NCBI RefSeq assembly: GCF_022808935.1
Contig: NZ_JAKZFR010000001.1
Location: 248,001 to 312,000 of the forward strand
DNA from: Geothrix sp. SG200
GTDB taxonomy: Bacteria > Acidobacteriota > Holophagae > Holophagales > Holophagaceae
Direction: 5' to 3'
Length of the DNA stretch: 64,000 nucleotides
Shown one piece after another: positions 1 to 10,749 of the stretch (positions are counted from its first letter, which is position 1; every line of letters begins with the position of its first letter). Both the position numbers and the translations under genes were made by a program. The notes under the pieces were generated by a model. That model saw nothing but the letters and a program-made list of their open reading frames with translations. It made no database searches and was not told the DNA's origin.

Positions 1-296
1 TGGAAGGCGTGGTGTTCCCGGAAGGCTTCCTGGACTGGGTTTAGCTTCCCGTCCAGGGCCAGGCCCTCGATGGTGAGCACGGCCTTTCCGGCCACGTCTC
101 CCAACGTCGTGGAGCAGGAGGGCACCGCTTCAGAGTCGACGATCACGGTGCAGGCCCCGCAGAGCCCTGCCTCGCAGCCCACCTTGGTGCCCGTGAGGCC
201 CAGCTCATCACGCAGGACCCACACCAGCATGCGGTCGCGAGGGCTCGCGACGCTCACGGGCTTGCCGTTGAGGACGAACGAGACCGTGGGCTCCAT
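1..296 (-). CDS. [2Fe-2S] iron-sulfur subunit of a molybdenum hydroxylase-type dehydrogenase (partial)
   Basis: Only the N-terminal ~98 residues are in the window; the gene runs off the left edge. The reading starts at ATG 294-296 with a GGAGG ribosome binding site about 7 nt upstream. It shows a plant-type ferredoxin fold signature: a cysteine-rich loop (GCEAGLCGACTV, with one more Cys shortly after in PSCSTT) as found in the small subunits of xanthine/aldehyde/isoquinoline dehydrogenases. In that family this subunit passes electrons from a molybdopterin subunit to an acceptor. The catalytic subunit would lie outside the window, so the substrate cannot be named. Family confidence is high; exact enzyme unknown. 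Confidence 0.85.
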   Translation of the reverse strand, partial: MEPTVSFVLNGKPVSVASPRDRMLVWVLRDELGLTGTKVGCEAGLCGACTVIVDSEAVPSCSTTLGDVAGKAVLTIEGLALDGKLNPVQEAFREHHAF

Positions 297-582
297 CGAG
301 TACCTCCACTGATGCGGTCATGCCGGGGGATGGCCCGATTATAGGCCTGCTGCCGGGGAGCCGCTTCTATCGATCGCCCATGGTCATGGGACGTGTCTCT
401 TGTGGTTCATCCGGAAGGGTGGCGGAATCTGCGTGGCTCAGGGCGGTTCCTTCGAGCTGGACGCAGGAAGGCCGCCATATCCCGGAAGGCACTCGGGACT
501 GTGGGCCGGACCCTGGCGACAAACGCGTCGCCTCGCGGAGTGGATCACGCCGGGGACCGAATCCGCCTCCGGGGTCTCCAGC

Positions 583-2388
583 TCAAGACCAGGCGCGCAC
601 CTTGCCTTCCAGCGCTTCCAGGTGCTCACCGATGGTGATGGCGGAATGGATGAGCCCTACGTGCGTGTAGGCCTGGGGGAAATTCCCCAGCAGGCGGCCC
701 GTGGCGGGATCGATGTCCTCCGAAAAGAGGCCCAGCGGGTTCGCGTGACGGCACACGCGGTCGAAGACCTGGATCGCCTCCTCCAGCCGTCCAGCCAGCG
801 CCAGGGCCTCGGCCCACCAGAAGGAGCAGATGGTGAAGGCGGAGGTCGTCCGCCCGAAGTCGTCGTCATTCCGGTAGCGGAGCATCAATCCTCCCTCGGT
901 CAGTTCCTCGCTGTAGGCCTCCAGGGTGGAAAGGAAGCGGGGGTCCTTGGGATCGACCAATCCCAGGGTCGGGAGCAGCAGGATCGAGGCATCGGGGAAC
1001 TCCCCGTCGAGGGACTGGGTGAAGAACCCGCGCTTCGCGTTGAATCCCCGCTCCAGGATGGTGATATGTTCCCGGTCCGCCACGCGCTCCCAGCGCCTGG
1101 CGAAATCCAACTCTCCGAACCGCCTGGCGATGGCGGCCCCGCGGTGGACGGCGACCCAGCACATCGTGCGCGAGAACGTGTGGTTCCGCATCAAGGACCG
1201 GAACTCCCAGATGGACGTGTCCGGCTCGGGGGCGCGGAGGATGGCTTCCTCGACCAGCCGCTGGACCAGCGGGAAGAACCTCAAGTCCTCCTCGTCATGA
1301 ACGAGCCTCGGGTCCCGCAGCAGGGTCTCGAGGCAGAGCACCAGCTCTCCCATGAGGTCGTGCTGGCGCTGCTCCGTGGCGCCGTTTCCGATGCGCACCG
1401 GCCCGCAGCCCCCGAAGCCTTCCAGGTGATCCAGGATCTCCTCGGGAGCAGATGGATTCCCGTCCAGGGCGTAGAGGGGCTGGAGGGGCCCGGCTTCCGC
1501 GACGTCGCGAAGGAAGCGCAGGAAGCGCTCCCCCTCGCGGAGGTGGCTCAAGCGGCGGAGGGCCTCCACCACGAAGGCGGCGTCCCGCAGCCAGCAGTAG
1601 CGGTAGTCCCAGGTCCGGGAGGTGTTCAAGGCTTCGGGGATGCTGGTGGTGGTCGCGGCGATGATCGCGCCCGTGTCTTCGCAGGCATGAAGTTTCAGGC
1701 AGAGCGCGGATCGGAGCACGAGCTCCGGGTTGAACAAGGGAAGGGCGCACGACTTGGCCCACACGTGCCACCCCTGCTCGGTCAGTTCGAGCTCATGGCC
1801 CACTTGGGACATCGACACGCGGGTCCGACAGCCGTAGGACAGGTCGAAGAACACGGGCCCGTCCAGGACGAAATCACGGCGGTTGGCCACGTAGCTGATG
1901 GGAAGGTTGCTCTGGAGGAAGAGGGGGCCGCCTGGTCCGCGAACCTCGATGCCGTCGGGCATGGCCAGGAGTTCGGTCTCCCCCCGGGCGTAGTCGAGTC
2001 TGGGATCGAAATCGACCCGGAGGCGCACCAGGCCATGCAGGGGTCGGAGGATCCGCACCAGGCGCAGCGGGGCGTCCACGGCCCAACCGTAGGGGAGGCG
2101 CGGGGCGAAATCGATGAGTTCCCAGGACACGCCATCGTGCTGGAACCGGTTGATCAGCACGTTGGTGTTCGTGAGGTACTGAAGCTCTCCTCGCACTTCC
2201 TCGCCGTTCACCAGGAAGCGGAAGACGCCGCCCTTGCGTCTGTCCAGCAGCCGGGCGAAGACCGATGGAGAGTCAAACCGCGGCAGGCAGAGCCACTCGA
2301 TCGCGCTGGTGGGAGAGACCAGGGCCAGCAGGTTGCCGTTGCCGATGAGTCCGTGGTCGAGGGTGGGGAGCACTTCGGATGGGCTCAT
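583..2388 (-). CDS. Glycoside hydrolase family 15 (glucoamylase/trehalase-like)
   Basis: A 601-residue protein. The start at ATG 2386-2388 is preceded by GAGAGGAAACC, a good Shine-Dalgarno. The N-terminal beta-sandwich part begins with the DHGLIGNGNLLALVS and EWLCLPRFDSP motifs typical of bacterial GH15 proteins. The catalytic barrel contains TWDYRYCWLRDA (about residues 259-270), QHDLMGE (about 342-348) and SIWEFR (about 392-397), whose Glu is the expected general acid. Family members hydrolyse alpha-glucosidic bonds in maltodextrin, glucan or trehalose. No signal peptide is visible, so a cytoplasmic role in storage glycan or trehalose turnover is likely. The open frame extends upstream, but that part lacks family similarity. 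Confidence 0.9.
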   Translation of the reverse strand: MSPSEVLPTLDHGLIGNGNLLALVSPTSAIEWLCLPRFDSPSVFARLLDRRKGGVFRFLVNGEEVRGELQYLTNTNVLINRFQHDGVSWELIDFAPRLPYGWAVDAPLRLVRILRPLHGLVRLRVDFDPRLDYARGETELLAMPDGIEVRGPGGPLFLQSNLPISYVANRRDFVLDGPVFFDLSYGCRTRVSMSQVGHELELTEQGWHVWAKSCALPLFNPELVLRSALCLKLHACEDTGAIIAATTTSIPEALNTSRTWDYRYCWLRDAAFVVEALRRLSHLREGERFLRFLRDVAEAGPLQPLYALDGNPSAPEEILDHLEGFGGCGPVRIGNGATEQRQHDLMGELVLCLETLLRDPRLVHDEEDLRFFPLVQRLVEEAILRAPEPDTSIWEFRSLMRNHTFSRTMCWVAVHRGAAIARRFGELDFARRWERVADREHITILERGFNAKRGFFTQSLDGEFPDASILLLPTLGLVDPKDPRFLSTLEAYSEELTEGGLMLRYRNDDDFGRTTSAFTICSFWWAEALALAGRLEEAIQVFDRVCRHANPLGLFSEDIDPATGRLLGNFPQAYTHVGLIHSAITIGEHLEALEGKVRAWS

Positions 2389-2686
2389 GGTTTCCTCTCG
2401 CCTGCCTGCCTGAAGGCGCTTCCCCTCTGCAGGGTAAACTTGCCGAGCTTGGACCCGGCTCTCATCCTGACTTGACGTTCCTGGCCCGCCGAGTTGGAGA
2501 GGCCATGCACGCGAATTCCCAGGGGTGTTCGCTCTGCGGGCCGCATCATCACCCCCTCCTTTGGACATCCGTCACTTCAGGGAGGCGGCCCGACCCCCCC
2601 AGGGTCCTGCGACACGCCGTGCGTCGCACCCAATCTGGATGGTTTCTCGAATCCGGCCGGGCCCCCGTCGGGCTGCGGCAGGCGGG
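2389..2686. other. Intergenic stretch, no gene seen
   Basis: About 300 bp between the GH15 start and the MarR-family stop, both on the minus strand. Open frames cross it, but they are extensions or shadows of the neighbours. It should hold the GH15 promoter; I could not pick a convincing -35/-10 pair or terminator hairpin. Confidence 0.4.
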
Positions 2687-3196
2687 TCAATCCTCCGCGA
2701 AGAAGAAGGGCGCCCGAAGCTCGTGGGCGTCCAGGACCTGCTCCAAAATGTGCAAGGATTCGACCAAACTCACGATTTGACCGGTTTGCATGGATTCCAG
2801 GCCTTTGAGAAGGTGCCCCTGGGCAGGATGGGGGGCTTTTGCCAGGATTACCTGCCCTTTTTCAGTGAGGGTCAAGGAGATCCTGCGGCCATCTCGAGGG
2901 TCTGGACCGCGCTGGACCAGTCCCTTGAGCGCCAGTCGATCGATGACGCCCACCACCGTGCTGGGTTCCAGCTGCATGCGCGCGGCCAGATCCTTGAGGG
3001 ACATCGGTCCGTATTCCCCGAGCCCCCACAGGGCCCACACCTGCGGGCCCGTCAGGCCGAATGTCCGCTCCACGGCGCGGGAGTAGTCCTCCAGGGCCCT
3101 CACGATCCTGCGCAAGCTCTGCATCGCCTGGCCGATCAATCGGGTTTTCCCGGGCGAATGGGTGCGATTCACCTCTGGCTGGGTTGCCTTGACCAT
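2687..3196 (-). CDS. MarR family transcriptional regulator
   Basis: A 169-residue winged-helix regulator. The core shows the MarR layout: an N-terminal dimerisation helix, then GPMSLKDLAARMQLEPSTV (helix-turn-helix, about residues 83-101), then the wing with RGPDPRDGRRISLTLTEKG, which contains the diagnostic D-x-R motif. Such proteins bind palindromic operators as dimers and release them on ligand binding or oxidation. It is divergent from the CLC channel gene, and the gap between them holds a 39-bp near-perfect palindrome. It therefore probably represses its own gene and possibly the channel. The inducer is unknown. Confidence 0.9.
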   Translation of the reverse strand: MVKATQPEVNRTHSPGKTRLIGQAMQSLRRIVRALEDYSRAVERTFGLTGPQVWALWGLGEYGPMSLKDLAARMQLEPSTVVGVIDRLALKGLVQRGPDPRDGRRISLTLTEKGQVILAKAPHPAQGHLLKGLESMQTGQIVSLVESLHILEQVLDAHELRAPFFFAED

Positions 3197-3350
3197 GTCT
3201 CGTGCCCTCTTCGGTTCAGGGAAGCATGGGTGGCCACCCGCGCACCCATGGAGGACTGGCCGTGTTCAAGCCACCCGCAGGTCCCGCAACCTGGCCAAGC
3301 CGCCTCCAGGTGGTTTGGCCCGTCCGAACCTCCCGGCGGTGGAACCACTT

Positions 3351-3389
3351 TTTGATTTGCCATGCAAATAATTTGCATTGCAAATCAAA
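3351..3389. promoter_or_regulatory. 39-bp near-perfect palindrome, likely MarR operator
   Basis: Two 19-nt arms (3351-3369 and 3371-3389) around a central A match at 18 of 19 positions. Each arm holds a smaller palindrome: ATTTGCATTGCAAAT (3371-3385) is perfect around its centre, and ATTTGCCATGCAAAT (left arm) is near-perfect. TTGC-N3-GCAA is a common MarR-family half-site layout, so this could seat two dimers side by side. It lies 154 bp upstream of the regulator start and 97 bp upstream of the channel start. Confidence 0.75.
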
Positions 3390-3486
3390 GTTGTCAACCC
3401 ATGCTTGACCTGCCGCCACCCCAGGCTGAAACGCGGATGCGCAACACACCCTCCACCTTCGATCTCCCCTTCTCTCGGATCATGAG

Positions 3487-4845
3487 ATGAAGCACCGGCT
3501 GGCCGAAGAGAGCGTGCTCTTCATCAGCATCATCAAGTGGGTGGTGCTGGCCACCTGCGTGGGGCTGATCGTGGGGCTCGCCACCGCGGGTTTCCTGCGG
3601 AGCCTGGCCTGGAGCACCTCCCTCGCCCACCGGTGGTCGGGAACGATCTACCTGCTGCCCCTGGCCCTCGCCATCAGCTCGCTGCTCGTCAATTGGTGCG
3701 CGCCTGAGGCCGAAGGCCACGGGACGGAGAAGGTGATCGAGGCCATCCATCGGCGGGCCGGAAGGATCAAGGCCGCCGTGGTCCCGGTGAAGATCGTGGT
3801 CACCGTGCTCACCCTGGCGCTCGGGGGCTCGGCCGGCAAAGAGGGGCCCTGCGCCCAGATCGGAGGCGGTCTGTCCTCTCTGTTCGCCGACCTGCTGAAG
3901 TTCGGCGACCAGGACCGGAAGAAGCTGGTGATCTGCGGCATCAGCGCGGGGTTCGCCTCGGTGTTCGGTGCTCCCATCGCCGGGTCGATCTTCGGGGTGG
4001 AGGTGCTGTTCGTCGGCACGATCCTGTACGACGTCCTGCTTCCCTCGTTCATCGCCGGGATCACGAGTTTCCAGGTGGCCAAGGCGCTCAGGGTGGAGTA
4101 CTTCCACCACAACCTCGATTTCACGCCCGTGTTCAGCGAGGCGTTCTTCCTCAAAGTCATGCTGGCGGGCATCTTCTTCGGGCTCTGCTCCATGCTGCTG
4201 ATCGAGATCCTGAAAGCCGGGGAGTGGGTGGCACGCAGGCTGCGGATCTGGATGCCGCTCAAGGGGCTGTTGGGAGGCGCCGCCATGCTGGCCCTGGCGC
4301 TGCTGTTCTCGAGGGATTACCTGGGGCTAGGTCTGGGGACGATCGAGTCCTGCCTACGAGGGAATTCGAGTCCCTGGTATGCGTTCCTGCTCAAGCCCGT
4401 GTTCACCAGCCTGACCCTCAACTTCGGAGGGAGCGGAGGGATCGTGACGCCGATCTTCTTCGTTGGGGCCACCTCCGGAACCCTGTTCGCGACCCTGCTT
4501 CACCAGAACGTGCCGACGTTCGCGGCCATCGGCACCACCAGCCTCCTGGCCGGGGCGGCCAATACGCCCATCGCGGCCAGCATCCTCACGGTGGAACTGT
4601 TCGGACCCGCGGTGGCTCCCTATGCCGCGGTCGCCTGCGTCATCAGCTTCCTCATGACCGGCCACCGGAGCGTCTACCCCTCCCAGATCCTCTCCATGCG
4701 CAAATCGGCGTCCATCGACGTCGAGATCGGGCGTGAGGTGGACCAGATTGAAGCCAGGTTCAAGGGACGGGAGAAGAGCCTGACGGGCCAACTGCTCAGA
4801 GCGGCGAAATACGCCCTCAGCCACGTCAGGCCCCCGAAGGCCTGA
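3487..4845 (+). CDS. CLC family chloride channel/transporter
   Basis: A 452-residue polytopic membrane protein. GGSAGKEGP (about residues 113-121) is the CLC selectivity-filter motif, and its Glu119 corresponds to the gating glutamate. Further CLC signatures are GSGGIVTPIFFVG and GAANTPIAASILTVELFG in the C-terminal half. The first filter motif (GSGIP in well-studied CLCs) is replaced by an EGHGTEK segment, as in a less-studied CLC branch, so anion selectivity is uncertain. There is no CBS-domain tail. The gene is single, divergent from a MarR regulator and convergent with rsgA. The end of the gene and the downstream bases (4831-4861) can fold into a GC hairpin. Confidence 0.9.
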   Translation: MKHRLAEESVLFISIIKWVVLATCVGLIVGLATAGFLRSLAWSTSLAHRWSGTIYLLPLALAISSLLVNWCAPEAEGHGTEKVIEAIHRRAGRIKAAVVPVKIVVTVLTLALGGSAGKEGPCAQIGGGLSSLFADLLKFGDQDRKKLVICGISAGFASVFGAPIAGSIFGVEVLFVGTILYDVLLPSFIAGITSFQVAKALRVEYFHHNLDFTPVFSEAFFLKVMLAGIFFGLCSMLLIEILKAGEWVARRLRIWMPLKGLLGGAAMLALALLFSRDYLGLGLGTIESCLRGNSSPWYAFLLKPVFTSLTLNFGGSGGIVTPIFFVGATSGTLFATLLHQNVPTFAAIGTTSLLAGAANTPIAASILTVELFGPAVAPYAAVACVISFLMTGHRSVYPSQILSMRKSASIDVEIGREVDQIEARFKGREKSLTGQLLRAAKYALSHVRPPKA

Positions 4846-5053
4846 CGCGAGGCGTCGGGGGGGTCGACAGGGGCGACACCCCGTGCGTCATCCCCCTGGG
4901 GACTGGTGAACGGTCCCGTTTCTGCGAGCGGAGAAGGTCACCGCCGGGACCTCGTCACGGGCTTCCGGGATCAGGTTCGGGAATCCAAAGGCTCGGCTGG
5001 GGAGACGAACCTCGGTGGATCCGCCTGCGGCCACAGGACAGGAAGGCATCTGC

Positions 5054-6154
5054 TCACCTTTCCTTGAACTGCTTCTGGAGTCTGCTGATGCGGCGCCACT
5101 TCTCCTCGCGCTCACGCCAGAGATGTTCGTCGCTGCGAGCCGCCTCGAAGGCCACCTCCCTGCGCAGGCGCAGGTAGTGGCCGTGGCGGTCCGGGTCGAG
5201 GGAGCCCTCCGCGAGGGCCACCTGCACCGCGCACCCTGGCTCAGCGCTGTGGCTGCAATCGCGGAAGCGACAATCACCGGCAAGGCCTGCGATATCGGAG
5301 AAGGCGGAATCCAGGTCGGCTCCCTCGGCGCCAAGGCCCACTTCGCGAATGCCCGGCGTGTCGATGAGGCATCCGCCACGGGGCAGCAGGAAGAGTTCGC
5401 GCAGGGACGTGGTGTGGCGCCCTCGGCCATCCGAGACGCGGATCTCTTTCGTGCGCCGCACATCGCTGCCCATCAGGGCGTTGAGGAGGGTGGACTTTCC
5501 GGCACCCGAGGACCCGACCATGACAGCGGTGTGCCCTTCGGGAAGAAAGCCCTGGAGCTCCTCCAGGCCTTCGCCGCTGTGCGCTGAGATCGCCAGCACC
5601 GGCACGCCGGGAGCAATCCCTTCAATACGGGTTGCGAAGGCCTCCCATTGTGCGTTCAGGTCGCGCTTGGTGAGCACGACCACAGGTTGGGCGCCGCTGC
5701 CCCAGGCCAGGGCGAGCAACCGTTCCATGCGCGCCGGATTGAAGTTGCGGTCCAGCCCCATGACCAGCCAGACCACTTCGAGGTTGGCCGCAAGGCACTG
5801 CTGGCGGATGCCGGGGCCGGTCCCCTGTCGCATGAGCGAAGCGCTGCGTGGGAGCAGGTCAATGATCGAGGCTTTCGAGGGACCTGGATTCGGCTGAAGC
5901 ATGATCCAGTCTCCTGCGCACAGGCTTATTCCATCCCTTTGCAGGCGTTCGCGGAAGCGGCCTGTAGGTGCGCTCCAGCATTCGCCCTTGGCGGTTCGCG
6001 CGAGGACGAGTCCGCGTGATGCGGCCACGATGCGTCCTGGTTCGCAACCGAGAGGAGCAGAGATCTGAAATGCCTCGCTGCGGGCCGGGGACCAGCCGTA
6101 GGGAGCGAGGATGTTGAACGATGGCAGGCCCGGGCCTACAGAAGCATGCGTCAT
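5054..6154 (-). CDS. rsgA: Ribosome small subunit-dependent GTPase A
   Basis: A 366-residue circularly permuted GTPase. In order: an OB-fold N-terminal domain, the G4 motif TKRD (162-165), the P-loop GSSGAGKS (214-221), G3 DTPG (265-268), and the C-terminal zinc site C295-C300-H302-C308 with the standard C-x4-C-x-H-x5-C spacing. RsgA acts on the 30S subunit late in assembly and releases RbfA. The start at ATG 6152-6154 gives the usual length. An open frame continues 13 codons upstream, without family similarity. It stands alone and converges with the CLC gene. Confidence 0.95.
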   Translation of the reverse strand: MTHASVGPGLPSFNILAPYGWSPARSEAFQISAPLGCEPGRIVAASRGLVLARTAKGECWSAPTGRFRERLQRDGISLCAGDWIMLQPNPGPSKASIIDLLPRSASLMRQGTGPGIRQQCLAANLEVVWLVMGLDRNFNPARMERLLALAWGSGAQPVVVLTKRDLNAQWEAFATRIEGIAPGVPVLAISAHSGEGLEELQGFLPEGHTAVMVGSSGAGKSTLLNALMGSDVRRTKEIRVSDGRGRHTTSLRELFLLPRGGCLIDTPGIREVGLGAEGADLDSAFSDIAGLAGDCRFRDCSHSAEPGCAVQVALAEGSLDPDRHGHYLRLRREVAFEAARSDEHLWREREEKWRRISRLQKQFKER

Positions 6155-6482
6155 GGTGGATTCCCTGGATGAATGACCGCTCAAGCCCCTCATGGGGGCG
6201 CATCTGAGTGGGGTGAGGGCCGGAGCCTAGGCTTCGGCCCTGGAGACTCCAACCGTCTCCAGGCTCATCCAGGTTGTCGCGTGCTGGTGGCGCATCCAAA
6301 CTCCGCCTCCAACGTAAAAGGCCAGCACCCTGAAGGCAAGCCCATCCTCCGGGGAGTGCCTGAAGGTCTGTTCACGGACTCTCGGGGGCATCTTTTTCCC
6401 CGACATTTTCCCGTGGGAAGAAATTTGAGGAGGATGGCCGGAATCCAGAAAAGAAAACCCACTGATTTCTCAGTGGGTTGGC
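6155..6482. other. Intergenic region with two adjacent stem-loops upstream of rsgA
   Basis: About 330 bp between rsgA and tRNA-Glu. It holds the tRNA terminator (listed separately) and, nearer rsgA, two consecutive hairpins: 6216-6241 (12-nt arms with one mismatch or wobble pair and almost no loop) and 6241-6261 (7-bp stem TGGAGAC/GTCTCCA). They may be part of the rsgA leader. No open frame here looks coding. Confidence 0.35.
6448..6479 (-). terminator. Rho-independent terminator of the tRNA unit
   Basis: Perfect 10-bp stem, AACCCACTGA (6456-6465) with TCAGTGGGTT (6470-6479) and a 4-nt loop. Read on the minus strand, the stem is followed by a T-rich tract (TTTTCTTTTC). It lies 3 nt beyond the tRNA-Glu CCA end, as expected for terminating the tRNA-Lys/tRNA-Glu transcript. 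Confidence 0.85.
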
Positions 6483-6557
6483 TGGTAGGGCTAACGGGAT
6501 TCGAACCCGTGTTACCGCCGTGAAAGGGCGGTGTCCTGACCCCTAGACGATAGCCCC
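6483..6557 (-). tRNA. tRNA-Glu (anticodon TTC)
   Basis: Cloverleaf on the minus strand: acceptor GGGGCTA (6551-6557) pairs with TAGCCCT (6487-6493, first pair G-U), discriminator A, and an encoded CCA (6483-6485). The anticodon loop CTTTCAC sits between CCGCC and GGCGG, giving anticodon TTC for glutamate. The T-arm GGTTCGAATCC is intact. It is 13 bp from tRNA-Lys and shares its terminator. Confidence 0.95.
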
Positions 6558-6570
6558 ATGGGGTGGAACT

Positions 6571-6645
6571 TGGTGGGCCCTGCGGGATTTGAACCCGCGG
6601 CCAACGGCTTAAAAGGCCGCTGCTCTACCGCTGAGCTAAGGGCCC
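6571..6645 (-). tRNA. tRNA-Lys (anticodon TTT)
   Basis: Cloverleaf on the minus strand: acceptor GGGCCCT (6639-6645) pairs with AGGGCCC (6575-6581), discriminator A, and an encoded CCA (6571-6573). The anticodon loop CTTTTAA between GCGGC and GCCGT gives TTT for lysine. The D-arm (AGCTCAGCGGTAGAGC) and T-arm (GGTTCAAATCC) are canonical. It lies directly upstream of tRNA-Glu in one transcript. Confidence 0.95.
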
Positions 6646-6749
6646 TTGCCGGTGGCTTCAGGCCCGCGAGCCCTCGAGCGCGCGGTGCACGCGAGCGTGC
6701 GGTGCCTGAATGGGCAGGACGACCAGTGTGCCTGCGATACCGCTCATGG

Positions 6750-8057
6750 TCAAGCCAGGAGCGGTTCCAGGAAGGTCCCGGGATAGATGCAGCCCTCCTG
6801 GCGATCGGGGCCGGTGCTGAGGTAGGCGATGGGCACCTCGACGCTCTCGACCAGGGCCTCGAGGTAGGCGTGGGCGGCGTCCGGGAGCTGGCCGTGCCGG
6901 GTGATGCCGCGGGTGCTGGCCCAGCCCTTGAACAGCTTCACCTCGGGCTTCAGGTCCTTCCAGTCGGCGGCGCAGCTGGGGAGCTTGGTGGTGACGGTGC
7001 CTTCGCCGGTGCGGTAGCCCACGATGAGGCCCACCTCGTCCAGGCCGTCCAGTACGTCCAGCTTCATGATGGCCAGGCCATCCACGCCATTGGTGCGGCA
7101 GGCGTGGGCGGTGATGGGAGCGTCGAACCAGCCGCAGCGGCGGGGCCGGCCGGTGGTGGTGCCGAATTCCTTGCCCACCTGGCGCAGGCGCTCGCCGGTG
7201 GCGTCGTGCATCTCGGCGGGGAAGGGGCCCGATCCCACCCGGGTGGTGTAGGCCTTGGCGATGCCCAGGATCTTGTCCAGGGCCTTGGGAGGCAGGCCGG
7301 TGCCGGTGAAGAGGCCGCCCAGGCTGCAGTTGCTGGAGGTGACGAAGGGGTAGGTGCCGTGGTCGATGTCGAGGAGGGTGGCCTGGGCGCCTTCGAAGAG
7401 GATGCGGTCGCCGCGCTCCCAGGCGGTCACCAGGTGGCTCTGGGTGTCGCCGATGTAGGGCAGGAGGGGCTCGGCGGTGCGGAGCAGGCCGTCGACGACG
7501 GCCTCCAGGGCGGGCAGGCTGGCCGCCTCGGCGCCCAGGCGCAGGCGGACCTCCTCGTAGCCGGGGCGGATGCGGTCGGCCAGCGTCTCCGGGTGCAGCA
7601 GGTCGCCCAGGCGCACGCCCATGCGGCCGGCCTTCATCTCGTAGGCGGGACCGATGCCGCGGCCCGTGGTGCCGATCTTGTTGGCGCCGCCCTCGCGCCA
7701 GAGATCCAGGGCGATGTGGTGGGGCAGGATGAGGTGGGCCCGGTCGGACAGCATCAGCCGGCCGCCCAGGTCGAAGCCCCGGGCCTTGAGACGGTCCAGT
7801 TCCTGCTGGAAGACGTCGAGGTTGAGGACGACGCCGTTGCCCACCACCAGGAAGCAGCCGGGGTGGAGGGCGCCGCTGGGCACCTGATGCAGTGCGATGC
7901 TCTGGCCGTCGACCACCACCGTGTGGCCGGCGTTGTTGCCGCCCTGGAAACGCACGACCTGCTGGAACTTGGGGCTGAGGAGGTCCACGACCTTGCCCTT
8001 GCCCTCATCCCCCCACTGGAGCCCCAGGATCGCCAGATTGGTCCTAACCAGGCTCAT
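6750..8057 (-). CDS. purA: Adenylosuccinate synthase
   Basis: A 435-residue enzyme that joins IMP and aspartate using GTP, the first committed step to AMP. The N-terminus carries the GTP-loop motif QWGDEGKGK (about residues 14-22), followed by FQGGNNAGHTVV; TTGRGIGPAYEMKAGR and the GRPRRCGWFDA segment are further family signatures. The start at ATG 8055-8057 has GGGAGGGC upstream. Its length equals the family norm. It is monocistronic and divergent from clpC. Confidence 0.97.
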   Translation of the reverse strand: MSLVRTNLAILGLQWGDEGKGKVVDLLSPKFQQVVRFQGGNNAGHTVVVDGQSIALHQVPSGALHPGCFLVVGNGVVLNLDVFQQELDRLKARGFDLGGRLMLSDRAHLILPHHIALDLWREGGANKIGTTGRGIGPAYEMKAGRMGVRLGDLLHPETLADRIRPGYEEVRLRLGAEAASLPALEAVVDGLLRTAEPLLPYIGDTQSHLVTAWERGDRILFEGAQATLLDIDHGTYPFVTSSNCSLGGLFTGTGLPPKALDKILGIAKAYTTRVGSGPFPAEMHDATGERLRQVGKEFGTTTGRPRRCGWFDAPITAHACRTNGVDGLAIMKLDVLDGLDEVGLIVGYRTGEGTVTTKLPSCAADWKDLKPEVKLFKGWASTRGITRHGQLPDAAHAYLEALVESVEVPIAYLSTGPDRQEGCIYPGTFLEPLLA

Positions 8058-8274
8058 GTCGCCCTCCCAGCCCTCCAGTCTACCGTCGCAGCGGGGTTCT
8101 GTCCCGGGTGGAGGCGGGGTCCGGCCCCGGGTCAGGGGTCGGTTCCGTCCCAGCGGGGCCGGGACAACGGTGTTGGAAGGCGCTACCCTGGTAGGCCGCC
8201 CCGGAACCATCCCGGCTTCGGAGCCATCCAATCCCCCGTAAGGGCGATCCGCACCTAACCCGAAAGGGTGTCCC

Positions 8275-10745
<2,471 letters not shown>

Positions 10746-10749
<4 letters not shown>

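Noticed and set aside
400..2475. Plus-strand open frame opposite the GH15 gene
   Set aside because: Shadow of the GH15 gene; composition is that of an antisense frame and no motif is present.
2389..2568. N-terminal extension of the GH15 protein by 60 codons
   Set aside because: The extension lacks family similarity, and ATG 2386-2388 has a good ribosome binding site.
4864..4869. TGTCGA on the minus strand, similar to the ECF42 -35 box
   Set aside because: No properly spaced CGTC/CGAC partner and no minus-strand gene start nearby; it is between convergent genes.
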